64,000 nt of DNA from Nodularia sp034931045. GTDB lineage: Bacteria > Cyanobacteriota > Cyanobacteriia > Cyanobacteriales > Nostocaceae. The position numbers and the translations under genes were made by a program. Below, in pieces: positions 9,244-17,045 of this stretch; the first letter of the stretch is position 1, and every line of letters begins with the position of its first letter. The stretch spans positions 124,001-188,000 of the forward strand of contig NZ_JAYGHH010000005.1 in the NCBI RefSeq assembly GCF_034931045.1. Reading direction: 5' to 3'. Under the pieces are notes generated by a model. The model did no database searches and had not been told where the DNA came from. It was given only the letters and a program-made list of their open reading frames with translations.

Positions 9244-11760
9244 CTAAAATCCTCCCGACATTTCAAAGGAAATTCGACCATTTTGTGGTGCGCTGGGGTC
9301 ATTATCTAAAATACCAATTTCTAAACGCCCAAAGTTAATTGCACCTGTTTCTAGTTCATTCTGTGGTGGTTTTCCCCAACGCTGAAAACGTCGAGGATTC
9401 ACAGACACTACACCAGGAACTTGCATAGCTGCTGTAATTACTTGACTTAAGTATACAGGTTGACCAAATGAAAAGTTATCTGGGTGAAAAAACCCTAATG
9501 TCCCATCAGGTGAAATTTTATTACTAAAGGTGAAAATTTGTAATTGTTGCTGTACATTATTAGCAAAATAATCATCTGCTACTTGCACATCTAAAATAAT
9601 ATCTAAAGGGACAAAAATCGGAGCGTTAATAGCTACGTCTTGAGCTGCTAAACGGAAGCGTTCTAAAAAAGTCCCTAATTTCTCTTTGAAGCTATCATCA
9701 ACAGGTAAATTAGCTTGTCGATCTACAGTGATAAATATAGTGTACCAATTACCTGTCCATCTCCTCGTAGCTACAGCTTTCCTCACTCCTGGATATAATT
9801 GAGCAACTTCCGCATAATCGGATGCAGTCACAGCCCGTTTTTGATTCCGAAAGGCTTGCGGTGCATACAGCCTGACTTTTTCAATGGATTCAGGATCAAT
9901 ACCTCCTATAGCTGGTAAAGGGTTGCGTACTTGAGTAATAAAATTAGCTAAATCAGGGACTTGCGGATCAAGCAGTGCTATGGCTTCTGCACCGACATTT
10001 CCAATAGTACCGTTACCAATGCGATAAATAGCCGAAAAATCAGTTTCTGGTTGGGGTTTTTTCCCTAATATATTATCCCCAAATCGTAAATAAGCCCGTT
10101 CATCATCTTCAGTTTCTACAACAAATTCACGTGCAAAACTATCACTATTGAGTAAATCTTTTTGAGGTTGCCAATAATATCTTGTATGTAAATCATTTTG
10201 TTCTGCTAACCAAATTTGAGGACGCACATCTCCCAGTTCCCAACGCAGTGCTTCCCTCGCTGGTGCAGTGGGATCAAAAGCAGATTGACCACCGTTATTA
10301 ATGGCAATATCTTTAGTGTAAAGTTCCCGAACACTTAAACGCACAAAACCTTGATGTGTTAAAGGGCCAAATTCTAATCTGGGGCGATAGCGATTTTGAG
10401 TTGTCACTTCTGGAAGTTCTTCTTGCACCGTACAACCATGATCAACTAAAACCACATTACCCCGTGCTAAGGTAATATTAGTGTAGCGTTTACCGTTAAC
10501 AATATTGCAAATCCATAAAGCAAAAGGTAAAGCATCTTCTTGATGCCATTGAATTTCCACAATCTCCTGATTTAATAATTCATCTCTGCTGAATTTGACA
10601 GAAGTTAACCGTACTGCATGACGATGTTCAGGATTAGCATCAGCTTTAATACCACTGTCTTTCCCCAGCACTTCTTCAAAAATTAATACATCCCCAGATT
10701 GAAGCTTGAGTTGATGATTTTTTAACGTTGTTTGAGTTGTCCCGACTGCTAAATAATAAGGTAAAAATTCTTCTGCATTACCCCAAGTATAAAACTCAAT
10801 TTCGTTATGAGCTTCATATAAAGTAATATCGTGCATAGTTTCAAATACCTGCACTTGCTGTTGAATTAAATCTTGATGATTAGCTAAAGATAATTGTTCT
10901 GTTCTAGTTAAAAACCTCATTCCAGGACGATTTGCACCGGAACCGAGTAAAACCTTACCATCACCTTGAGAATTTACTTGTAAAGTTACCCAAGCCCTGG
11001 CATTGCAACCATCGTGCATGAGATAATCAAGTAAACGAGCATGACGGCGAATTGATACCCGTTTGCGGGCTGTACCTAAATAGGCCTCTGTCGCCACAGC
11101 ATCTTGATAATAACTCAAGCGATCGCCAGCATAAGCCAATAACTCCACCAGCATAACCCCCAAATCTGCCGGATTACGCTCTCTCCATTTCGGCATAGTC
11201 ACCGTCAGACGGTCTAGCATCAACTGACGAAAACTAGCATAATCCTTCGCCAAATAATCTATAACTGGAGGCGTTGCTATCCCTCCTGGGGGTAAATCTG
11301 GCTGAATTTTGGGGTCAAATTCGCTTAACTCATTAACTAAAAAAGAAAATTCAACTTGTGACAACAGAGGATCAAAACCAGGGGGAGGCTGAGATATATC
11401 ACCTAAACTATTGACCAAATAAAATATATAATTAGATACACTAGGCTCACCCACCTTCACATTCAAAACATTTGCAAAAGTAGATACAGACTCCACAGAC
11501 AAAGTTTGTAGGCGTTCATTCCCTTGAATCACCACATTTTCCAAATTCAAAGGAACAGTACCCGCAAGTGAGACACCATCCTCCTCACCAGGCAAATTAT
11601 AGATAAAATGGACACTCAGAGTTTGTCTGTCCCTTGAAACCTGCACATAATCAATACCATTAACAACAGGTTGACCATCTTCACCCTTTGTCGTCCTTAC
11701 CTTTTCCCGTCGTTGTTCAATTCCCGTCTGATTAATTAAACTGTGGTATCGAGTATTCAT
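9244..11760 (-). CDS. Baseplate assembly protein (gp6/J-like), second copy
   Basis: This 838-residue protein is typical of the larger CIS baseplate wedge proteins. Residues about 165-260 hold DYLAKDYASFRQLMLDRL, RNPADLGVMLVELLAYAGD and SYYQDAVATEAYLGTARKR. The C-terminal half has YLRFGDNILGKKP and SDYAEVAQLYPGVRKAVA, as in the baseplate J family. The ending FEMSGGF matches the usual short C-terminus. Unlike the neighbouring wedge protein it has no propeller insert. It follows the gp25-like gene by about 50 bp in the same operon. Pairs of unequal J-type proteins are normal in this class of injection system and form the wedge around the hub. Confidence 0.9.
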   Translation of the reverse strand: MNTRYHSLINQTGIEQRREKVRTTKGEDGQPVVNGIDYVQVSRDRQTLSVHFIYNLPGEEDGVSLAGTVPLNLENVVIQGNERLQTLSVESVSTFANVLNVKVGEPSVSNYIFYLVNSLGDISQPPPGFDPLLSQVEFSFLVNELSEFDPKIQPDLPPGGIATPPVIDYLAKDYASFRQLMLDRLTVTMPKWRERNPADLGVMLVELLAYAGDRLSYYQDAVATEAYLGTARKRVSIRRHARLLDYLMHDGCNARAWVTLQVNSQGDGKVLLGSGANRPGMRFLTRTEQLSLANHQDLIQQQVQVFETMHDITLYEAHNEIEFYTWGNAEEFLPYYLAVGTTQTTLKNHQLKLQSGDVLIFEEVLGKDSGIKADANPEHRHAVRLTSVKFSRDELLNQEIVEIQWHQEDALPFALWICNIVNGKRYTNITLARGNVVLVDHGCTVQEELPEVTTQNRYRPRLEFGPLTHQGFVRLSVRELYTKDIAINNGGQSAFDPTAPAREALRWELGDVRPQIWLAEQNDLHTRYYWQPQKDLLNSDSFAREFVVETEDDERAYLRFGDNILGKKPQPETDFSAIYRIGNGTIGNVGAEAIALLDPQVPDLANFITQVRNPLPAIGGIDPESIEKVRLYAPQAFRNQKRAVTASDYAEVAQLYPGVRKAVATRRWTGNWYTIFITVDRQANLPVDDSFKEKLGTFLERFRLAAQDVAINAPIFVPLDIILDVQVADDYFANNVQQQLQIFTFSNKISPDGTLGFFHPDNFSFGQPVYLSQVITAAMQVPGVVSVNPRRFQRWGKPPQNELETGAINFGRLEIGILDNDPSAPQNGRISFEMSGGF

Positions 11761-11779
11761 ACACTTCTCAACTCTAACT

Positions 11780-11806
11780 CTCCGCGCCTCCGCGCCTCTG
11801 CGTGAT
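11780..11806. repeat. Dispersed CGCCTCTGCG repeat
   Basis: CTCCGCGCCTCCGCGCCTCTGCGTG lies in the 52-bp gap between the gp25-like and baseplate genes. It is the same family as the repeat at 5442. Confidence 0.7.
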
Positions 11807-11812
11807 AGAAAC

Positions 11813-12163
11813 TCATCTAGAAAATTCCCCTATCTGTCGCTGCTGAGTACGTAACACCACATACTGAACCTTCACTTGCAGAGTAGATTCCACCGTAGAA
11901 ATTACCACCCCCTCCACCGCAATCACATCACCCAACCATTGTTCCAAAGCCCCCTTCACAATAAACTCAGTCGCCACAGCCAACTCAGCACTATTAGGTG
12001 AAAAAATCAGTTGTTGTAAATTACTCCCAAAATCAGGACGATTCACCCGTTCACCAGGACTAGTAAACAAAAGCTGTTCAATCATCTGCAAAATATGCTC
12101 ATTCTCAGTAGCCGAGGCTACACGTCCACGTTGGTCAATGCGAAAAGGATAAGCAATATCCAT
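11813..12163 (-). CDS. GPW/gp25 family baseplate wedge protein
   Basis: This 116-residue protein has the usual size and pattern of gp25-like proteins: an N-terminal DIAYPFRIDQRGRVA, an IEQLLFTSPGERVNRPDFGS segment, and the family's conserved E-R-x-x-x-P-x-(F/Y)-G motif at about residues 37-46. In T4 and in injection systems gp25 sits at the sheath-baseplate junction and nucleates sheath assembly. The start is 2 bp after the stop of the PAAR-like gene, so the two are translationally coupled in one operon. Confidence 0.93.
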   Translation of the reverse strand: MDIAYPFRIDQRGRVASATENEHILQMIEQLLFTSPGERVNRPDFGSNLQQLIFSPNSAELAVATEFIVKGALEQWLGDVIAVEGVVISTVESTLQVKVQYVVLRTQQRQIGEFSR

Positions 12164-12165
12164 AA

Positions 12166-12363
12166 TTACATCCCTTTAACACGGGGTTGAGACAAGACAA
12201 CCGTGAGAGGAGTACCCGTAGGAACACAGATAGCCTTGCTATCTAATAACAATACAGGCAAACCCATCACCTTGACACGGGAATTAGGAAGAGTGGATTT
12301 AGCCTGTCCACCGTGGGCGCAAATCACCACACTGCTGAAATTCAATAAAAATCCTGGCATCAA
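12166..12363 (-). CDS. Short PAAR-like spike-tip protein
   Basis: The protein is only 65 residues long. PGFLLNFSSVVICAHGGQAK followed by PNSRVKVMGLPVLLLDSKA resembles the PAAR-like proteins (C-A-H-G-G motif) that cap spikes in cyanobacterial injection systems; a His/Cys metal site is plausible. It overlaps the spike gene by 4 bp (ATGA-type) and is 2 bp from gp25, the usual place for a tip protein. Known relatives are longer, so this may be a minimal or shortened form. Confidence in the tip role comes mainly from context. Confidence 0.7.
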   Translation of the reverse strand: MMPGFLLNFSSVVICAHGGQAKSTLPNSRVKVMGLPVLLLDSKAICVPTGTPLTVVLSQPRVKGM

Positions 12364-13163
12364 ATCACCTCCAAAGCACCATTATTCACATTTACACTCA
12401 CAGGTGAAAGCTTCACATTAGCCGCACTATTACTTAATTCAATAGTTCCCGGTGATACATTTACCTTGGCAGGAGTGCTACTCAGTTCAACCCCAGAGGC
12501 GGTAATTTTGGCATTACCAGGAGAATTATTCAACTCAATTCCTGAAGTAGTTGTTAGCTTTATAGTTGCAGGAGAACAACTTAAATCAATACTATTATTT
12601 GTCAATTTAATTTCAATAGAACTTTCTTTTAACTGAATATCATTTTGATTAACCGTAATAGAAGAAGAATCACGGTTTTTAATTTCAATCATATTAGCTG
12701 CTACCTTAATAGTCGTCTCATCCTGATTATTAATTTCTATTCCCTCAGCATTAAAAACCATCTTCAAAGGACGGTCTACAACAGGTTGTTCCACTTCAAC
12801 AGTCAAACCCTTATTACTCCCCAAATTGCTGAAAGTAAAAGTAATTCCCGCAGTTCTAAACACCTGCACCTGCACAGGATCATCAACCTTAGCATTTTGA
12901 GGAAGTTCATTATCTCCCCAAAAGCAACCAGTCCAAATAGGATAGTCAGGATCACCCCCTTCAAACTCCACCCAAACATTTGTATCTAGAGGAGGAATAG
13001 CAAAAAAGCCAATATCCTTACCAGCATAAGGCGTACAAGGCATAGCCCAACTTTGCCGACCCTGCCCAAAAATAGCCGGAACACTCACCTGAACCCGACC
13101 CAAAAACAAAGGATCTTTATTAGCAGTAACCTTACCCCGATACTTCCCAAAAAATTGTGGCAT
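12360..13163 (-). CDS. OB-fold spike protein (gpV/gp5-like)
   Basis: This 267-residue protein starts with an OB-fold baseplate-V domain (residues 1-100; GKYRGKVTANKDPLFLGRVQ, GQGRQSWAMPCTPYAGKD, FEGGDPDYPIWTG). From about residue 120 onward it consists of short beta-strand repeats with Ile/Val alternation (IEINNQ, IEIKNR, IQLKES, IEIKLT, GIELNN, GVELSS, TIELSN), as expected of a trimeric beta-helical spike. There is no lysozyme domain. It is the central puncturing device and would carry the PAAR-like tip encoded 4 bp downstream. Confidence 0.92.
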   Translation of the reverse strand: MPQFFGKYRGKVTANKDPLFLGRVQVSVPAIFGQGRQSWAMPCTPYAGKDIGFFAIPPLDTNVWVEFEGGDPDYPIWTGCFWGDNELPQNAKVDDPVQVQVFRTAGITFTFSNLGSNKGLTVEVEQPVVDRPLKMVFNAEGIEINNQDETTIKVAANMIEIKNRDSSSITVNQNDIQLKESSIEIKLTNNSIDLSCSPATIKLTTTSGIELNNSPGNAKITASGVELSSTPAKVNVSPGTIELSNSAANVKLSPVSVNVNNGALEVI

Positions 13164-13182
13164 AACTAATCACTCCTCAAAA

Positions 13183-13210
13183 CTCTCTGCGCCTCTGCGA
13201 CTCTGCGTGA
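13183..13210. repeat. Dispersed CTCTGCG repeat
   Basis: CTCTCTGCGCCTCTGCGACT followed by CTGCGTGA fills most of the 52-bp gap between hub and spike genes. It is the same family as the repeat at 5442. Confidence 0.72.
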
Positions 13211-13215
13211 ACCAA

Positions 13216-14352
13216 CTAAACCTTCAAAACCCGTTTAGTCGTCCCCAAACCCTCACGAACAATAGTAAAACTTTGCTGATATTCGCCCTTTTTCAAAGTA
13301 TGAGTTACAGATTTTACATAATAAAGACCATCATAAGTTTGACCAACCCCCCGCAAACCCACAACACCCCGCAATTCCAATAAATCACCATAGCGGATTG
13401 TATTAAGTTTACCCGTCACCTGTAACACTTCATTTGTCGAACTATCAACCATTGCCTGAGCCTTAGACTCAGCTTGTAAAACTTGTCTTCCAGTTTCCCT
13501 AAATTGAGTTTTTCGTAGGAGTTTGCGGTTATTTAAAGCAGGTTGTTGTGATAGATTGGTGCGATCGCTTGTGTTAGCCTGTACTGACTGAATTTTATTA
13601 CTTTTACGGTCTTGAACCCGACCAACTACAGTACTAGGAGATAAAGCATTATTTTGAAAATTAATTGATTCAACGTTAGTATATGTCCCCATATTCACAG
13701 TTAACGCCTTTTGTGGGCTAGTTTTCCGCATCGGCGGCCCCCAGTAGGCGGTATTTTTCCCAGAAGCTGGCCCCGGTGTGACATAAAAGACATAATCAAA
13801 ACGCTGTGCCAACTTTTGCAAATATTCCAAATCAGTACCTTGTTGTACTGGTATCCGTTCATTAATGGTAGGACGGTCAACTAACGGCGGTTTAACAACC
13901 TTGGGTATTAAACCATATTTGGCATAGCTAGAGATGATTTGATTAACAATAATTGCTTCATCTTGAGCCGGATGTTCTACGGATTTTTCCTCCAAATCCA
14001 TCATGACACTGACATCTTCACCAGTAATCGTAAACGTAGAACCACCTAACTCCATACTGGGAGAAAATTGTTGATGAGTAATAATCCCATCCATCAACAC
14101 CTGGGCGGAAGCATTTAAAGTCACAATTAAAATTACTCTATTCCCCGGCTGAATCAGAGGATTATTAATCAATTGATAGTCTTTTTGGTCACTTTTACCA
14201 GAGCGTCCCACCTGAAAATTAATTTGAAATCCAGAAGGTTTTTCATCACTGTGAGTTACTTCCACCTGCACAAACGCCTCCATCAGCATTCTCGGAGCCG
14301 GTTTAGGGACATTTGCACCAATTAATACAGTCAAATTAACACCCAGTACCAT
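13216..14352 (-). CDS. Hub protein (gp27 / late control D family)
   Basis: This 378-residue protein is of the late-control-D/gp27 type that forms the hub between tube and spike. It shows GFQINFQVGRSGKSDQKDYQ, NRVILIVTLNASAQVLMDG, TFTITGEDVSVMMDLEEK, and the classic DLEYLQKLAQRFDYVFYV at about residues 175-195, close to the family's LxxLAxRxGxxFYV motif. The C-terminus has YDGLYYVKSVTHTLKKGEY, the usual end of these proteins. It sits between the LysM-like protein (10 bp upstream) and the spike (52 bp downstream). Confidence 0.92.
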   Translation of the reverse strand: MVLGVNLTVLIGANVPKPAPRMLMEAFVQVEVTHSDEKPSGFQINFQVGRSGKSDQKDYQLINNPLIQPGNRVILIVTLNASAQVLMDGIITHQQFSPSMELGGSTFTITGEDVSVMMDLEEKSVEHPAQDEAIIVNQIISSYAKYGLIPKVVKPPLVDRPTINERIPVQQGTDLEYLQKLAQRFDYVFYVTPGPASGKNTAYWGPPMRKTSPQKALTVNMGTYTNVESINFQNNALSPSTVVGRVQDRKSNKIQSVQANTSDRTNLSQQPALNNRKLLRKTQFRETGRQVLQAESKAQAMVDSSTNEVLQVTGKLNTIRYGDLLELRGVVGLRGVGQTYDGLYYVKSVTHTLKKGEYQQSFTIVREGLGTTKRVLKV

Positions 14353-14361
14353 TACAGACTC

Positions 14362-14652
14362 CTAAACTTGGGGAACTGGGACACGGATTCTTTGACCCAA
14401 TTCCGCCGTTAGACTATCTGGATTCATAGCATTATTAGCATCACACACCTGCCAAAACTGTTCAGTAACACCAAGGGTTTGGGCTGTAATTAAATCCAAG
14501 CGATCGCCCTGTTTAACCACCACCTCCTCCAAAACTGGTAAACTATTACCCTGGGGCAAAAAGCGACGACGTACATAAGCAATTTTACGCCCATCAGCAG
14601 CAGTATATTGGGCTGTATCTAAATTGTAATAACGACTAGTATGGTCAAACAT
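14362..14652 (-). CDS. Small LysM-like tail protein
   Basis: The start chosen is the ATG at 14652 (MFDHTSRYYNLD), giving 96 residues. An upstream in-frame start at 14760 would add 36 residues that are merely the translation of a dispersed repeat. The sequence holds RRRFLPQGN, VVKQGDRLDLITAQTLG and WQVCDANNAMNPDSL, a LysM-type fold as in CIS and phage adaptor proteins that connect tube and baseplate. It probably binds other baseplate components rather than peptidoglycan. It is in the operon with hub and tube-adaptor genes. Confidence 0.82.
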   Translation of the reverse strand: MFDHTSRYYNLDTAQYTAADGRKIAYVRRRFLPQGNSLPVLEEVVVKQGDRLDLITAQTLGVTEQFWQVCDANNAMNPDSLTAELGQRIRVPVPQV

Positions 14653-14700
14653 ACAAAAGCATCTCAACTTGGTAAAAACCCTATAAAACCTCTTACCTTG

Positions 14701-14750
14701 GCGTACTTGGCGACTTGGCGGTATGCGCTTCGCGCACGCTACGCTAACGT
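14701..14750. repeat. Dispersed repeat with GCGCTTCGCGC palindrome
   Basis: ATGCGCTTCGCGCACGCTAC followed by GCTAACGT is a well-known type of Nostoc intergenic repeat. Related pieces occur at about 37305-37325 and 52433-52455 in this window. It occupies the gap between two tail genes and accounts for the spurious N-terminal extension of the LysM-like gene. Confidence 0.65.
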
Positions 14751-14760
14751 TCACTCCCAC

Positions 14761-15399
14761 TTAGACTAGATTACCTAAGTTACCAAGACTACCCAACATA
14801 GCCAGACGTTCCTTATTTTTTTGGTAACTCATAAATAATCTAGAACTTCTTTGACCCCAAGGCAAATCATCATAGCTGAGGACACGCAACCCCAAAGAAA
14901 CCTTAGCCCGAATCGGGTTAAGAGTAACATCATAAGCTTCCTCAGTAATATTAAAATCCGTTAACCGCACAGGTAAAACCCGATTAAACCCCCAAACCAG
15001 CAAAGTTACAAACCCTTCCACCGGGATAATTTCTATTTGTCCCTGTCCAGCGCGAGTCATATTGCTCTGTACCTGACTACTGCTAGGGTAAATCAACACT
15101 TCCAGCGCCGAAAGTTGGGGGTAAATACCAAACAAAAGAGCATTAGGATTTTGCTTTTCCAACTGGTCAGTAGCATCAAGTTCTACATCTAACTTCATAG
15201 TTTCTATTGGCGCTCCCTTCAGACGTTGAGACTCGCTGACAGCACCTCCTTCATTTTCCAGTGATTGCACTTGGAGAGTGCGTGAGAGCGATTCTGGATT
15301 GTACTGGAAGATGACTGTATTCATCACCATACTGGTAGTTGGAGATAGGGCAATAATCGCCCCTTTCATCAGCCGAGGAGAACCAGGGAAAGTCGTCAT
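14761..15399 (-). CDS. CIS tube adaptor protein (Afp7/Pvc7-like)
   Basis: This 212-residue protein opens with GSPRLMKGAIIALSPTTSMV, then VIFQYNPESLSRTLQ, the hallmark of the CIS tube N-terminal domain family (YNPESLSR). GFVTLLVWGFNRVLPVRLTD and ITEEAYDVTLNPIRAKVSLG are also characteristic. Proteins of this family cap the tube and contact the hub. This is the first minus-strand gene after the plus-strand insert, so it probably has its own promoter in 15400-15744. Confidence 0.88.
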   Translation of the reverse strand: MTTFPGSPRLMKGAIIALSPTTSMVMNTVIFQYNPESLSRTLQVQSLENEGGAVSESQRLKGAPIETMKLDVELDATDQLEKQNPNALLFGIYPQLSALEVLIYPSSSQVQSNMTRAGQGQIEIIPVEGFVTLLVWGFNRVLPVRLTDFNITEEAYDVTLNPIRAKVSLGLRVLSYDDLPWGQRSSRLFMSYQKNKERLAMLGSLGNLGNLV

Positions 15400-15744
15400 T
15401 ACTGTTTTCTTTTAGTATTATAGGAGACATAACACAGGAGAAAGTAAATATTCTCTTTTCTCTCCTATTTTGCTGATATTTGGTAATGTTAAGCTTCAAG
15501 GTTTAGAATAACCCGTAGCGACAAGTTAGCATAAATGTGTAAACATTTTGACTAAATAGTTAATGTAAATTAATCATATAGAATGTATACCCATCAAACT
15601 AAGCATCTGGGAACACGGTGTATAATATCGATAAACTGATACAACTTATATAAAAAATACTTTAAACTTCACCATTCACAGTCAAAGCCAGAAGCGTAGA
15701 GAAAAGTATCAATTATGACTGATAACTGATAACTGAAAAAACCC
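15400..15744. other. Divergent intergenic region with short tandem repeat
   Basis: This 345-bp AT-rich region lies between the divergent tube-adaptor gene and the small membrane-protein gene and must hold promoters for both. A TATAAT hexamer at 15621-15626 could be a plus-strand -10 box, but I see no convincing -35. GACTGATAACTGATAACTGA at 15717-15736 is a heptamer repeat just before the membrane-protein ATG. No gene is visible here. Confidence 0.5.
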
Positions 15745-16125
15745 ATGAATCCTAACCCCATTAACTATCAAGCCATTGAATTATGGCAAACCTTGTCTGA
15801 TAAAGAGACAACTTCGACATTTCAACAAGCTGCAATCAAAACTTGGAAGTTGCTCCAGCAAGCCGGGAGACTACTTTTTTTAGTGAGTCTGTTGTTTGTG
15901 GTGATTGTTGTTTGGTTCTGGAGCGTAGCTTACCGCAGTGGCAAAGACTTTCGTTACTGGCTGGAAACTGCTCAGGTATCACCTGAAAAACTTGTGTCTA
16001 CAACCCTTGATATTTTAGTGCAACGACCAATTGCATGGTTGGTAAATTGGTCTGAGGTGAAACGTCAGGAATTATTGAGAACTCCAGAAGTCAAAGCCAT
16101 GTTACCTAAAACTGAACCAAAGTAA
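15745..16125 (+). CDS. Small single-pass membrane protein, unknown
   Basis: This 126-residue protein has one strong membrane segment at about residues 44-63 (LLFLVSLLFVVIVVWFWSVA) between a charged N-terminus and a C-terminal part with YWLETAQVSPEKLVSTTLD. I do not recognise the family beyond its resemblance to cyanobacterial hypothetical proteins. It is on the plus strand, opposite the surrounding injection-system genes, and 123 bp before xisH. Given the injection system around it, a membrane-anchoring role is conceivable but not shown by the sequence. Confidence 0.65.
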   Translation: MNPNPINYQAIELWQTLSDKETTSTFQQAAIKTWKLLQQAGRLLFLVSLLFVVIVVWFWSVAYRSGKDFRYWLETAQVSPEKLVSTTLDILVQRPIAWLVNWSEVKRQELLRTPEVKAMLPKTEPK

Positions 16126-16248
16126 ATTCAAGGTGCAGAGGAGAAATAAAACTGATAGCCACCAACGTAGTAGTAAGTCATAAAAGATCATCTCACCACT
16201 GGGTTTTCAATTGTTCTATGATTGTAAATAAACCAGAAAAAGATAACG

Positions 16249-16665
16249 ATGGCAGCTAAGGATAGATTTCATGCTGTGGTTAGAATCGCTCTAGAAAAGG
16301 AGCAGTGGAAGATAACCGATGATCCACTGCGACTAGAAGTCGGCGGAACCAAATTTGAAATTGATCTGGGTGCGGAGCAACTGTTAGCAGCAGAGCGAGG
16401 CCAAGAAAAAATTGCTGTTGAGATTAAAACCTTCTTGAGTGATTCGCCACTGACGGATTACCATGCTGCGTTAGGACAGTTTTTAAATTATCGGCTTGCC
16501 TTAGAAATCATTGATATAACACGTATTCTATATTTGGCAGTGCCTGTGGGTGCTTATGAAGCTTTTTTTAAGCGGGAATTTGCACAAATTTCGTTAGAGA
16601 GATATCAGATTAAACTGATCATTTATGACCCGATTCAAGAGGTAATTCTGCAATGGATACCATAG
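16249..16665 (+). CDS. xisH: XisH-family protein
   Basis: This 138-residue protein matches XisH from end to end: MAAKDRFHAVVRIALEKEQW, FEIDLGAEQLLAAERG, IAVEIKTFLSDSPLTDYHAA and GQFLNYRLALE. XisH was defined as a factor controlling excision of the fdxN element in heterocyst-forming cyanobacteria, but many xisH/xisI pairs lie far from any excision element. The D...E-x-K arrangement (IDLGAE, then IAVEIK) resembles the core of PD-(D/E)XK nuclease-like folds. The gene overlaps xisI by 13 bp, which couples their translation. Confidence 0.95.
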   Translation: MAAKDRFHAVVRIALEKEQWKITDDPLRLEVGGTKFEIDLGAEQLLAAERGQEKIAVEIKTFLSDSPLTDYHAALGQFLNYRLALEIIDITRILYLAVPVGAYEAFFKREFAQISLERYQIKLIIYDPIQEVILQWIP

Positions 16666-16988
16666 GGACTTATCGCAATATAATTCAGTCGTTGTTGACG
16701 GCTTATGCTGCTATCCCCATCGCCAATGGATCGATTGATTGTTACACGGTTTTTGATACGAAACAAGACCATTACCAAGTAATGAATGTGGGATGGGATG
16801 GCCATCGGCGGGTTTATGGTTGTGTTTTACATTTAGATATTCAGGGGGGAAAGATTTGGATACAGCAAAATATGACGGAAATGAGAGTTGCTCAGGAACT
16901 TGTTGATCGAGGGGTTGCGAAGGAAGATATTGTGCTGGGGTTTCAAGCTCCTGAAATGCGCGAATATACAGGATATGCAGTTGTTTAA
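16653..16988 (+). CDS. xisI: XisI-family protein
   Basis: This 111-residue protein has the XisI hallmarks: a tyrosine-rich N-terminus (YRNIIQSLLTAYAAIP), DTKQDHYQVMNVGWDGHRRV, YGCVLHLDIQGGKIWIQQN and DIVLGFQAPEMREYTGYAV. XisI is the obligate partner of XisH. It overlaps the 3' end of xisH by 13 bp. No fdxN element or site-specific recombinase (XisF) is seen in the window, so the pair is probably one of the many orphan copies. It is followed by two HIP1 sites. Confidence 0.95.
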   Translation: MDTIGTYRNIIQSLLTAYAAIPIANGSIDCYTVFDTKQDHYQVMNVGWDGHRRVYGCVLHLDIQGGKIWIQQNMTEMRVAQELVDRGVAKEDIVLGFQAPEMREYTGYAVV

Positions 16989-17045
16989 ATGAAAGAGCGA
17001 TCGCAATATTTTTATTTTACCAATCAGGCGATCGCACTCACCATG

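Noticed and set aside
14653..14760. N-terminal extension of the LysM-like protein to the start at 14760
   Set aside because: The extra 36 residues are encoded by a dispersed repeat; the ATG at 14652 begins the conserved part.
15590..15640. Promoter for the small membrane-protein gene based on TATAAT at 15621
   Set aside because: No acceptable -35 box at the right distance, and such hexamers are frequent in AT-rich sequence; noted only as a possibility in the intergenic entry.
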